This document shows, one piece after another, positions 25,901 to 32,959 of a DNA stretch of 41,005 nucleotides. The translations under genes were made by a program, and so were the position numbers. The notes beneath the pieces are model-generated. The model was not told the origin of the DNA, did not search any database, and worked only from the letters and a program-made list of their open reading frames with translations. The stretch comes from an uncultured Prevotellaceae bacterium (GTDB lineage Bacteria; Bacteroidota; Bacteroidia; Bacteroidales; Bacteroidaceae). The stretch's first letter is position 1. Every line of letters starts with the position of its first letter. The DNA lies in contig CACXUV010000034.1 in assembly GCA_902770845.1 (NCBI GenBank), forward strand, positions 1 to 41,005, given 5' to 3'.

Positions 25901-26310
25901 ACTATTCGGGCCTGCTGCTGGCCGGTGCCAACTATGCGCTCACGGGCGGCAAACTGCCCGAAGGCATCGAGAACGGCATCCTGACCTCGCGCGAGATTGC
26001 ACAGGTGGATCTGTCGCACGTCGACCTGGTGGTGCTTTCGGCCTGCCAGACGGGCGTGGGCGAAATACGCGACGACGGCGTGTTCGGCATTCAGCGCGGA
26101 TTCAAGAAAGCCGGAGCCCACTCGCTGCTCATGAGCCTGTGGAAGGTGAGCGACCAGGCCACCGACCTGATGATGACCTGCTTCTACCGTCACCTCATGC
26201 AGGGCCACTCGCGCCACAGGGCCTTTGCCATGGCACAGGACGACACGCGACGCGGCGGCTTCACCGACCCCTACTTCTGGGCTTCGTTCGTGCTGCTCGA
26301 TGCGCAATAG
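22930..26310 (+). CDS. Exported TPR-CHAT caspase-like protease
   Basis: This 1126-residue protein starts with a Sec-type signal peptide (basic RLRLA, hydrophobic core, PAQ-NK near residue 25). A long array of tetratricopeptide repeats follows (about 30-560), with NTAIRLAKAGNYEEAIEYA and NTAILYYNAHHYEQA as typical units. Then comes a helical linker and a C-terminal CHAT domain (about 800-1126). The caspase-like dyad is H960 in HLATHGFYFS and C1039 in LSACQTGVGE. FGIQRGFKKAGAHSLLMSLW and DPYFWASFVLL complete the family signature. CHAT proteases are clan CD peptidases, and TPRs usually bind the regulator or substrate. Export suggests action in the periplasm, with the CHASE2 and FecR-like products as partners. 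Confidence 0.92.
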   Translation: MTIPHRLRLAMSAVLLATTLVLPAQNKVLNQLAGDASKAMKKGNLKQADSLYTAYADLFRQEGHTKTFDYTEILEFLVRRATLGGQLDRAIRLQEEIIEVRRTAQDCTYAQWAAAVSDLASLYYQKGLYDKALTTGKEALTMLGKQFGTKHHYFCIALANVAGFYAARGETGDEQMAIELCEQALKHMKKGTYEYANALNSLVVFYSLAGRRADAARLSVKARKEARKRLGEDGMGYATVLNNTAIRLAKAGNYEEAIEYAGYSRECFEQSGNVHSLAYAKLLTNTATFHAHLQQYREAVALLEQALPVIEQSVGRNHSDYLRCMSELSNAHRGMGNLEKANEMAHQSDQLGRQLGNHNDVKYARSLSKQAATFASNGNYMRAMQHEHRAYEIYHQRADSLNMAFSLGLLANYQFSDGQQEKGLATARKALAIYEKQGRHTAHHAQALNNTAILYYNAHHYEQASTCGQQAMAIYRELADTVNAIYARITANNALFLFMKDSLQQAMTTARRAIALHSRILGDDHPDNVPLLYNLAIYLNKAGQRAQADSIYRQVMAMQAQQVRTAFLHLTSQEREKFWNQKSYVFRFAPMLAYLDRNNGLMTTEAYNAQLFSKGILLNSDVDFKKLLRQSASQELLNKYNQLEALRHDAESYYRMSAEQQQSIDLDHMRETIYQLERDLLKGCKEYGSFTASLSIDAAQVAASLAPDEAAIEFADVYVEGMGTTYLALVLRKDQPTPQLVRLFSDAELRDLKYGGGQHFFQALKTIEGTNLIYNDPRFGQMLWQPITSRLQGISKIFFSPTSLFYQMGIEYLPCDSTHRIGDLFAVYRLSSTKSLVSRKPTGKPQNATIYGGLKYDMTLAQLQEQHDLLASDSQYLLAMNTLSAAEPTLQTDLQRTLDSLSLRGTVHELPGTAHEADNIAEQLLQNNIEANVLQGYSGTEETFKALSGRRQSIVHLATHGFYFSESELKQRGQQLVFADEQTDHLDNALNYSGLLLAGANYALTGGKLPEGIENGILTSREIAQVDLSHVDLVVLSACQTGVGEIRDDGVFGIQRGFKKAGAHSLLMSLWKVSDQATDLMMTCFYRHLMQGHSRHRAFAMAQDDTRRGGFTDPYFWASFVLLDAQ

Positions 26311-26349
26311 GACGAACAGCCTGATTTTCTGGCCATTTGCAAGTGCCTC

Positions 26350-26459
26350 GCAACGGGGGCCCCGTTAGGTTGCAACGGGGCCTCCGTTGTGTTGCAATAG
26401 GGCCTCCGTTGCAATGCAATAGGGCCCCCGTTGCAACCTAACGGGACCCCCATTGCAAG
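26350..26459. repeat. 22-bp tandem array of GC-rich near-palindromes, copy 2
   Basis: Five exact 22-bp registers start at 26350, 26372, 26394, 26416 and 26438. Typical units are GCAACGGGGGCCCCGTT and GCAATAGGGCCTCCGTTG. It lies in the 363-nt gene-free stretch between the CHAT gene and the OmpA gene. Confidence 0.9.
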
Positions 26460-26502
26460 GCCCCCAGGCAGTGCCTGCAAAAGACGGGCACAGCCGTTTC
26501 AG

Positions 26503-26555
26503 CTCAAAACAGGGCCGCAAACAGCCCGAAAAACGCTCAAATTGCTGATTTTGAG
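26503..26555. repeat. CTCAAAA/TTTTGAG inverted repeat of composite element, copy 2
   Basis: CTCAAAA (26503-26509) and TTTTGAG (26549-26555) keep the core of the longer stems in copies 1 and 3. It is placed the same way, between the array and the next promoter. It is the most degenerate of the three copies. Confidence 0.5.
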
Positions 26556-26609
26556 ACTATTTTGCAACAAAAAAACACATTTTTTAGTAGTTTGTCACAA
26601 AAATTTTTG

Positions 26610-26617
26610 TATCTTTG
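26610..26617 (+). promoter_or_regulatory. -7 promoter element of the OmpA gene
   Basis: TATCTTTG in an AT-rich context, giving a leader of about 50 nt before the ATG at 26674. A TTTG is present only 15 nt upstream, shorter than usual. Confidence 0.6.
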
Positions 26618-26673
26618 CACGCACAAGCTACAAGCAAATATATTTGATCAAATAAAAAACAAACTGTAGAGAA

Positions 26674-27807
26674 ATGAAACACAAGAATTTCTTCATGACC
26701 GCAGCTCTCTCGATGCTGATGGTCGGTGCCGCACAGGCACAGGACACGCGCGATGCCCTGAAGTCGTATTCTTTCGTCGAAGCACAGGGTGGCGTGCAGC
26801 TCACTTCGACCGACGTCAAGATGGACAAGTTGATCACTCCCACGGCAGCCCTCTCCATCGGCCACTTCTTCACTCCGGTGGTGGGTGCCCGTCTGCATGT
26901 GAACGCATGGGAGTCGAAGAGCGGCTTCAGCGACATTGACAAGTACTACAAGTGGAAGTATGTGACGCCCGACCTGGACCTGCTCATCAACCTCACCAAC
27001 CTGTTCAGCAAGAAGAGCAACCACGCACTCAACGTGATGCTGCTGGGCGGCGTGGGCCTGACCTACGCCTGGGACAACGACGAGCTGAAAGACCTGAACA
27101 TGCCTGCCACACGCGTGCCGCTGGCATGGGACGAGAACCGTCTGAGCCACAACATCCGCGCCGGCCTGCGCCTGGAGACCGACGTGACCAAGCCCTTCGG
27201 CGTGTCGCTCGAAGTGAACGCCAACTCGAAGGACGACCGCTTCAACTCGAAGACCAACGATGCCGACGACTGGCAGTTCACCGCCATGCTGGGTCTGAAC
27301 TTCCGCTTCGGCAAGCGCTACAGCAAGCCCGCACCCGTGGTGGTGCCCGTGGTCGAGGAAGTGGTTGAGGAGCAGACCGCTGCCGTGGCTCCCGCACCCG
27401 TGGTGGTGAAGGAGAAAGTGAAGAAAGAAGTGACCCGCGAAGAGCCTGTCAAGCTGCACAAGGAGGTGTTCTACGCCATCCGCGTGAGCGAAAACGAGAC
27501 GCCCAGTGCCATCATGGAGCAGGTGGCTAAGTTCATCAAGGAGAACAAGAACGTGAAGGTGAGCATCGTGGGCTACGCCGACAAGGGCACGGGCAACGCA
27601 CGCGTGAACAAGATGTATGCCGCCAAGCGCGCCGACCAGTTCAAGAAAGACCTGGTGAACCGCCACGGCATCGATGCCTCGATCATCACAACCGACTCGA
27701 AGGGCGACACCGTTCAGCCTTTTGCCGAGAACGACAAGAACCGCTGCGTCATCATCGATGCTGAGGGCATCAAGGTGGTGAAGGAAATTATTGAGGTGGA
27801 AGAGTAA
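26674..27807 (+). CDS. OmpA-family outer-membrane protein
   Basis: This 377-residue protein has a signal peptide (to AQAQ, residue 23) and an N-terminal eight-stranded-type beta-barrel (about 24-215, ending MLGLNFRFGKRY). A Val/Pro/Glu-rich linker (about 216-265) and a C-terminal OmpA/MotB-like domain (about 266-377) follow. The domain shows VKVSIVGYADKGTGNARVN, AAKRADQFK and a final NRCVIID, matching the peptidoglycan-binding layout, although NRCV replaces the more usual NRRV. It should link the outer membrane to the cell wall. Its leader lies just after composite repeat copy 2. Confidence 0.92.
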   Translation: MKHKNFFMTAALSMLMVGAAQAQDTRDALKSYSFVEAQGGVQLTSTDVKMDKLITPTAALSIGHFFTPVVGARLHVNAWESKSGFSDIDKYYKWKYVTPDLDLLINLTNLFSKKSNHALNVMLLGGVGLTYAWDNDELKDLNMPATRVPLAWDENRLSHNIRAGLRLETDVTKPFGVSLEVNANSKDDRFNSKTNDADDWQFTAMLGLNFRFGKRYSKPAPVVVPVVEEVVEEQTAAVAPAPVVVKEKVKKEVTREEPVKLHKEVFYAIRVSENETPSAIMEQVAKFIKENKNVKVSIVGYADKGTGNARVNKMYAAKRADQFKKDLVNRHGIDASIITTDSKGDTVQPFAENDKNRCVIIDAEGIKVVKEIIEVEE

Positions 27808-27810
27808 AGC

Positions 27811-27832
27811 GAAAGCCTGCCGTCAGGCTTTC
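27811..27832. terminator. Bidirectional terminator hairpin between OmpA and methyltransferase genes
   Basis: GAAAGCCTG (27811-27819) pairs perfectly with CAGGCTTTC (27824-27832) around a CCGT loop. It starts 4 nt after the OmpA stop and overlaps the end of the convergent methyltransferase gene. Confidence 0.65.
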
Positions 27833-29025
27833 TCACACAAGATCAGCACATGATCGCCAGTGGCGAGGGTGGTAGCAAACAGATAGTTGCTGCCACCCTC
27901 GCTCAGTTTCAGGCGGCTGCGCAACTGGTCGGCGCCGAGCGGAAAATGGCGCACGCTCACGTTGGCCTGGCTCACCATGGCCAGCAGGCGGCGCACCTCC
28001 TTCTTGTTCATCGACGAGGTGCCGCACACGCGAAAACGGCGGCCAGGAAAACTGTCAATCAGCTCGGGGGCCACAAACAGATGGCTGTCGCGCGCCAGCT
28101 GCACCACACCGCAACGCTGTGCCAGCTGGGCAAAGCAGCCGGCCTTCATAATCGAGGCGTTGGGCTCGTAGAGAAACAGGCCGGGGGCCAGCGTCGGCAC
28201 AGCGGCCACGGGGGCGTCGTGGGCCGCCTCGGCGGCGTTTTCCACTTCGAACACGTCGTCGTTGTTGACGCAAACCAGGCGCAGCGGGGCCTCGCTGGCC
28301 GCGCTCGAGAGCACCAGCAGCAGTTCTTTGCACTCGCCACCCACCGACACGATGTGAACCTGCCGCACGTGGCTGCGCCCCACGTCGGCCACGGCCTTGC
28401 GCCAGTCGAGCATGGGCGACAGCTTCAGCATGAGCCAGACGCTCTGCTGCTGCAGCTGGGGCAGCAGCTGCAGCACGTTGGGCGTGCAGTCGCCAATGCC
28501 GTAGGTGCGGCCACCATGGGCATCGCGGCGCGCCGGATCCATGAAAATCAGGGTGCAGGGGGGCTGCTGCTGCAATGCGTCGGCCCCGTCGGCACACACC
28601 ACCTGGGCCCTGATGCCCAGCAGGTCGAAGTTGTGGCGGGCCACCTGGCACAGTGCTTGCTGCCGTTCCACATAGACGGCCTCATCGAAACACGAGGAAA
28701 GGAAACTGAAGTCTACGCCGAAGCCGCCCGTCAGGTCGAGCAGACGCTGGCCCCTGCCACCCAGCAGACGGGCCACCACAGCGGCCTTGTAGCGCGCCGT
28801 GGCCTCGCTGCTGCACTGCTCCAGTGCCAGATGGGGCGGAAACACCAGCCCCTCGGTGGCAGCCCATGAGGGCAACTTGCGCCTGGCGGTCTGCCAGCCG
28901 GCTATCTGCTCCAGCGCCACGGCCATGCTCACCGCCGGGTCCTTGCATCCTCGCAGGGCCAGGCGGCTCACGTCGTCTTCGCGGTGCAGGGCTATGAAGC
29001 GCTGCGTTGCCTCGTTGATCATCAT
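27823..29025 (-). CDS. Class I SAM-dependent methyltransferase with THUMP-like C-terminus
   Basis: This 400-residue protein has a helical N-terminus and a Rossmann methyltransferase core. Motif I is LLDLTGGFGVDFSFLS (near residue 95), the acidic loop is YVERQ, and the DPARRDAHGGRTYGI segment stands where NPPY/DPPY usually lies. The C-terminal third (LFLYEPNASIMKAGCF to LCEKA) fits the THUMP-like domain of this Bacteroidota family. The target is probably RNA, but this is inference. Two adjacent ATGs (29025, 29022) are possible starts. It converges on OmpA with a 15-nt gap. Confidence 0.82.
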   Translation of the reverse strand: MMINEATQRFIALHREDDVSRLALRGCKDPAVSMAVALEQIAGWQTARRKLPSWAATEGLVFPPHLALEQCSSEATARYKAAVVARLLGGRGQRLLDLTGGFGVDFSFLSSCFDEAVYVERQQALCQVARHNFDLLGIRAQVVCADGADALQQQPPCTLIFMDPARRDAHGGRTYGIGDCTPNVLQLLPQLQQQSVWLMLKLSPMLDWRKAVADVGRSHVRQVHIVSVGGECKELLLVLSSAASEAPLRLVCVNNDDVFEVENAAEAAHDAPVAAVPTLAPGLFLYEPNASIMKAGCFAQLAQRCGVVQLARDSHLFVAPELIDSFPGRRFRVCGTSSMNKKEVRRLLAMVSQANVSVRHFPLGADQLRSRLKLSEGGSNYLFATTLATGDHVLILCEKA

Positions 29026-29062
29026 TGAAGAAGGATTTTTCCGGCCGACGGCCTGCGGCCCG

Positions 29063-30070
29063 TTATTTCACCAGCGTTTTCTTCTTGCCGCGCACATACA
29101 CCCCACGACGCAGCTTGCGGCCTTGCTGCATGGGCTGTCCCTTCAGGTTGTAGAGGGGCTTGCCGCTGGCCTTTGTCGCAGTCGTGACGCCGACCACACC
29201 GGCCTGGGTGCCGTAGCTGTCGTAATGGAACGGCTGTCCCACGCGGTCACCCCACACGTATTGCTCCAGTCCGGGGTAGTCAATGAAGGGGTTGCGGTTC
29301 TTCTGAATCTTGTAGACGGCCTCGTTGCGCGCCTGTTCCTTGGGGCTCACGGGGTCTTGTGCGGCCCAGCGCATGAGCATGGTCAGCGCCCACTTGGCAA
29401 GACCGGGGTAGCGCTTGCCGTCGAGCATTTTCCTGCTGTCGGCATAATTGACATACCAGTCGGCTATCTTTTCGTCGTAGCAGGTCACCATGTAGAAGTA
29501 GGCGCGCGCAAAGTCGCCCTTGTATTCATCGTTTGGCTCAAACACAGTGCCGCCGTAGCCCAGGCCGCTGCGCGCCGGACCCAACTTTGAGAAGCCACCC
29601 TGCGACTGCCAGCTGGGGGTTCCCACCTCGCCCAGGGGGTTGTCGCTGTGCTTGTTGTTCACCAGCTTGTCGCTGGGAAAGACGTGGTGCAGGTCGGTGT
29701 ACATGGGGGGAGTCTTGCTGCCAAACCAGCTGTTGGGAAACGAATGCTCGCGATTGTAGAACTCGCCTTCGGTCTTGCCGCCGCTTCCACGGTCCTGGTC
29801 GGTGCCGAAGGTGAAGTTGCTCACGCCGGAAAACATGTCCCACACCTTGCCGTCGCTGCGCGCATCGGTGCTTCTGAAGTCGGTCCACAGGTTGCCATAA
29901 CTGCGCTCCGTGCGGTTGTAGATGCATGCGGAGAGGGCCGATTTCAGGGCCTCCCCCGTCTTTCCGTCGGCCCATTCGTAATAGGTGCGTGTGTTGTTGG
30001 GGCCCTGTGCCTGTGCCGTGAGGCCCAGGGCAAGACATGCCAGCAGGCATGCGGTTCTGCAAGTTTTCAT
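29063..30070 (-). CDS. Secreted endonuclease I family nuclease
   Basis: This 335-residue protein has a signal peptide (TACLLACLALGLTAQAQ) and an endonuclease I domain of the beta-beta-alpha-metal type. The signature is complete: YNREHSFPNSWFG, then YTDLHHVFPSDKLVNNKHSDNPLGE. The first HH region supplies the catalytic histidine and the Asn-rich part the magnesium site. Such enzymes degrade DNA or RNA non-specifically outside the cell, probably for nutrients. After the domain, a tail (YNLKGQPM..., RRGVYVRGKKKTLVK) resembles the C-terminal tails of the LRR and GH30 proteins. An in-frame ATG at 30076 is an alternative start; 30070 gives a cleaner signal peptide. Confidence 0.88.
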   Translation of the reverse strand: MKTCRTACLLACLALGLTAQAQGPNNTRTYYEWADGKTGEALKSALSACIYNRTERSYGNLWTDFRSTDARSDGKVWDMFSGVSNFTFGTDQDRGSGGKTEGEFYNREHSFPNSWFGSKTPPMYTDLHHVFPSDKLVNNKHSDNPLGEVGTPSWQSQGGFSKLGPARSGLGYGGTVFEPNDEYKGDFARAYFYMVTCYDEKIADWYVNYADSRKMLDGKRYPGLAKWALTMLMRWAAQDPVSPKEQARNEAVYKIQKNRNPFIDYPGLEQYVWGDRVGQPFHYDSYGTQAGVVGVTTATKASGKPLYNLKGQPMQQGRKLRRGVYVRGKKKTLVK

Positions 30071-30130
30071 GGTCATGAAGCTAATTGAATGATGAATGAT
30101 GTATGATTGAACTTTCGCCAGGTAACGATG

Positions 30131-30275
30131 AATTTACGATTTGACGATTTACTGTTTACGTTTTATTTACGATTTTATTATTGTATTATTGCCTGATGCT
30201 TGCGGGTGCTGGAAATTGCTAAATAACCAAATCGAAAAAAATCGTAAATCGCAAATTGTCAAATAGTAAATAAGC
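30131..30275. repeat. AT-rich imperfect inverted repeat with tandem TTTACGATTT text
   Basis: A left arm rich in ATTTACGATTTGACG (about 30131-30168) pairs at roughly 80% with a right arm (about 30238-30275). The left side also contains repeated TTTACG motifs. It fills most of the 255-nt gap between endonuclease I and the flavodoxin-like gene, both on the minus strand. No gene or clear promoter is seen there. Confidence 0.6.
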
Positions 30276-30325
30276 ATGCGATCCTGAATGAATCACTGAA
30301 AAAACGCCGCCCCATGGCCGCAGTG

Positions 30326-30931
30326 CTACCTGATGAAGTTGGTCCACACATGGGGCTCCTGCTCCGGTCGGCCGCTCAGCTGTCGCAGCATCCAGGCCAT
30401 GTTGCGGCCCAGGGTGCGCATGGTCTGCATGCCTTCCTCGTCTTGCTCCACCTGTCCCTGTGTCTGTCCGTAGGCCATGTTCCAATATTGCGAACTCACG
30501 ACGGGCATGTTCAGGATGGTGAAGTATTTGTTCAGACGGTCGAAGGCTGCCGATGCTCCGCCGCGCCTGCACACCACCACGCTGGCAGCAGGCTTGAACT
30601 GCAAGCTGGGCCCCAGCGAGTAGAACACGCGGTCGAGCAGTGCACAGAGCGAACCGTTGGGCCCGCCGTAGTACACGGGCGACCCCACAACCAGGCCGTC
30701 GATGCCGTCCTTCACGGCATGCATCACCTTGTGGTATGGGTCGTCGTGAAAGGTGCAGCGACCAGTGCGCCCACACATGCCGCAGGCTATGCAGCCCGGC
30801 ACGGGCTGTCGGCCGATGTTCACGATCTCGGTGTCGACTCCTTCGGTGTTCAGCGTGGCTGCCACCTCGCTCAATGCCCTGAACGTGTTGCCGTTTTCAT
30901 GGGGGCTTCCATTTACTAAGAGTACTTTCAT
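30326..30931 (-). CDS. Flavodoxin-fold NAD(P)H-dependent oxidoreductase
   Basis: This 201-residue protein starts MKVLLVNGSPHENGNT, the FMN phosphate loop of the flavodoxin/NADPH-FMN reductase superfamily. A cysteine cluster follows (C47, C50, C53 and C59 in CIACGMCGRTGRC), as in the iron-sulfur-flavoprotein-like branch. GSPVYYGGPNGSLCALLDR is the second FMN loop. It may reduce quinones, metals or other acceptors in the cytoplasm; the acceptor is unknown. The ATG at 30931 is preferred over an in-frame TTG six bases earlier. The SLC13 gene lies 34 nt upstream on the same strand. Confidence 0.87.
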   Translation of the reverse strand: MKVLLVNGSPHENGNTFRALSEVAATLNTEGVDTEIVNIGRQPVPGCIACGMCGRTGRCTFHDDPYHKVMHAVKDGIDGLVVGSPVYYGGPNGSLCALLDRVFYSLGPSLQFKPAASVVVCRRGGASAAFDRLNKYFTILNMPVVSSQYWNMAYGQTQGQVEQDEEGMQTMRTLGRNMAWMLRQLSGRPEQEPHVWTNFIR

Positions 30932-30965
30932 TTGCAAGAGTTTTTATGTGCTCACCATGCCGCTA

Positions 30966-32771
30966 CTACTGGGTCAGCGGCGTGAGGGGGTAGATAATGT
31001 TCACAATCAGGATGTTGGCCGCCAGGATGATGAGGTTCATGAGCAAGCCAATGCGCATGAAGTCGCTGAAACGATAGCCGCCAGGACCGTAGACCAGCAT
31101 GTGGGTGGGCGAGCCGATGGGCGTGGCAAAGCTGCTGCTCACGCTGATCATCAGGGCAATGAGGAAGGGGTAAGGCTCGTAGCCCAGCTTTTCGGCTGCC
31201 TGATACATGATGGGGAAGAACATGGCTCCTGCCGCCGTGTTCGAGATGAACTCGGTGATGAAGGTGCCAACGAAGCAGATGGCCGTCATGACCACGAGCG
31301 GATTGGTGCCGCAGACGTCGAGAATGCCCAGGGCAAGGCGCTCGGCTATGCCCGTCTTCTGGATGGCCAGGCCCAGCACCACCGATCCGGCAAACACCAT
31401 GAGGATGTCCCAGTTGATGGCCTTCATGGCCTGATTGGCACTGCAGCAGCCCAGCAGCAGCATGGCAGCGGCGGCCAGGAAGGCACACTGCAGCAGGGGC
31501 ATGACACCCAGGGCCGACAGCACCACCATGGCCAGCATGATGGCCGACGAGACAAGAGTCTTCCGGCCAATGTTGGGCACCTGGTCGGACTCGAAGAAAT
31601 GCAGCTGCGACTGCAGGCCAACGGTGTCGACACTCAGGCGCGGCGGACACTCGAAAAGCAGCGTGTCGCCTGCCTGCAGCACCACCGTGCGGGGCGCCAT
31701 TTCCACACGCTGGCCCTGACGTGCCACGGCCACGAGCGTCAGGTTGTTGTCGCGCTCAAACGTGCTGCCGCCAATGGTGGTGCCGATGAGCGAACTGCCA
31801 AACGTGACATAGGCCGTGCGCAGCTGGCGATTGGGGCTTATCTCGCTCATCGAGAACACGTGGTGGTCGGCATTCACCAGGCCATGACTCTTCTTCAGGT
31901 CCAGAATTTCGTCGATCTGACCTGCATAGACCAGGTGGTCGCCACCCATGAGAATCTCGTCTTCGGCCACAGGCGAAGGCACGTTGTCGAAGTGGTAGAT
32001 CTCAATCAGGCTGCCACCCTTCACATGAAACAGGCCGGCATCGGCCAGCGTTTCGCCAATGTACTTGTTGTCCGACGGCACAAGCAGCTCCACCGTGTAC
32101 TCCGCCGACTGCTCGAAGGCCGACTCGGGCGACTGTCGTTCGGGCAGCAGACGGCGCAGGGCAATGACCGAAAGCACGCCCACAAACAGGCAGAACAGGC
32201 CGGGCAGCGTGGTGGCCAGCACGTTCATGGACACGCCCGTATGCTCAGCATACAGACCGGAGATAATCAGGTTGGGCGGTGTGCCGATGAGGGTGCACAC
32301 GCCTCCCATGCCCGAAGCATAGCTGAGCGGAATGAGCAGCTTCGAAGGCGATATGTTGAGCTTCTTCGACCATATCTTCACAATGCCCACAAACAGGGCC
32401 ACCACGGTGGTGTTGCTCAGAAAAGAGCTCAGAGCGGCCACGGGAAGCATCAGCCGCACCACCGCTTTGCTGTAGCTGCCGGGCTGTCCCAGCAGGTGTT
32501 TCACAATCCATTGCAGCACGCCGGTGTGGGTCAGTCCGGCCACAACCACAAACAAAACACCAATGACCACCACCGAGGTGCTGCTGAAACCGGAGAAGGC
32601 TTCCTTGGCATCGAGCACGCCTGTGACGAACAACACGCCTGTGGCTCCCAGAAAAACCAGGTCGGCGCGCAACTTGGTGAAGAGCATGATGGTGAACATG
32701 CAAAGCACGGTGATAATGGTGATCCAGGCATGAAGATTAAATCCTAAGAATACAAAAGATTCTATGTCCAT
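30966..32771 (-). CDS. SLC13-family permease with two RCK_C domains
   Basis: This 601-residue inner-membrane transporter has N-terminal helices (about 13-205) and a C-terminal set (about 400-601) flanking a cytoplasmic insert with two TrkA-C/RCK_C-like domains (about 215-390; VELLVPSDNKYIGETLADAG and ERDNNLTLVAVAR). The repeated transport hairpins appear as FLSNTTVVALF, IGTPPNLII, FISNTAAGAMFF and IGSPTHMLV, the SNT and GTP-type motifs of the DASS/SLC13 family. Substrates in this branch include dicarboxylates, sulfate or phosphate; the sequence does not decide. It is divergent from the S41 protease gene. Confidence 0.92.
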   Translation of the reverse strand: MDIESFVFLGFNLHAWITIITVLCMFTIMLFTKLRADLVFLGATGVLFVTGVLDAKEAFSGFSSTSVVVIGVLFVVVAGLTHTGVLQWIVKHLLGQPGSYSKAVVRLMLPVAALSSFLSNTTVVALFVGIVKIWSKKLNISPSKLLIPLSYASGMGGVCTLIGTPPNLIISGLYAEHTGVSMNVLATTLPGLFCLFVGVLSVIALRRLLPERQSPESAFEQSAEYTVELLVPSDNKYIGETLADAGLFHVKGGSLIEIYHFDNVPSPVAEDEILMGGDHLVYAGQIDEILDLKKSHGLVNADHHVFSMSEISPNRQLRTAYVTFGSSLIGTTIGGSTFERDNNLTLVAVARQGQRVEMAPRTVVLQAGDTLLFECPPRLSVDTVGLQSQLHFFESDQVPNIGRKTLVSSAIMLAMVVLSALGVMPLLQCAFLAAAAMLLLGCCSANQAMKAINWDILMVFAGSVVLGLAIQKTGIAERLALGILDVCGTNPLVVMTAICFVGTFITEFISNTAAGAMFFPIMYQAAEKLGYEPYPFLIALMISVSSSFATPIGSPTHMLVYGPGGYRFSDFMRIGLLMNLIILAANILIVNIIYPLTPLTQ

Positions 32772-32818
32772 GAGTAAAAATATTGTGTTTTAGAATAGTT
32801 TTTTTACTCTCAAAACGA

Positions 32819-32833
32819 AATTAGGCCCTAATT
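32819..32833. promoter_or_regulatory. Palindrome between divergent promoters (possible operator)
   Basis: AATTAGGCCCTAATT is a perfect 7+1+7 palindrome ending 1 nt before the -33 TTG of the S41 gene. It lies within 50 nt of the SLC13 start on the other strand. An operator role is only a suggestion from position. Confidence 0.35.
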
Positions 32834-32834
32834 A

Positions 32835-32864
32835 TTGCTTTTTCAAGAAAAAAATGTACCTTTG
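32835..32864 (+). promoter_or_regulatory. Promoter of the S41 protease gene
   Basis: TTG (32835-32837), a 19-nt spacer and TACCTTTG (32857-32864) match the consensus. The leader is about 85 nt. Confidence 0.7.
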
Positions 32865-32904
32865 CACCGCTTTTATTATATAGTTTTTGCGTGTTCCAGA
32901 CAAC

Positions 32905-32959
32905 AACGCTTCATGTTTTAATCATTAACACTTCATATTTTAATCAATAACGCTTCATG
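32905..32959 (+). repeat. 22-bp direct repeats in the S41 gene leader, last copy supplying the start codon
   Basis: Two 22-bp units (32905-32926 and 32927-32948; AACGCTTCATGTTTTAATCA type) precede a partial third (AACGCTTCATG, 32949-32959) whose ATG is the S41 start. The first unit therefore also contains ATG, followed by TTT TAA, a two-codon upstream frame. Confidence 0.75.

Noticed and set aside
23914-26307. Very long open frame antisense to the TPR-CHAT gene
   Set aside because: The strong GC bias at third codon positions removes stops from the opposite strand; the peptide is Val/Gly/His-rich with no motif, while the plus-strand product has clear TPR and CHAT signatures.
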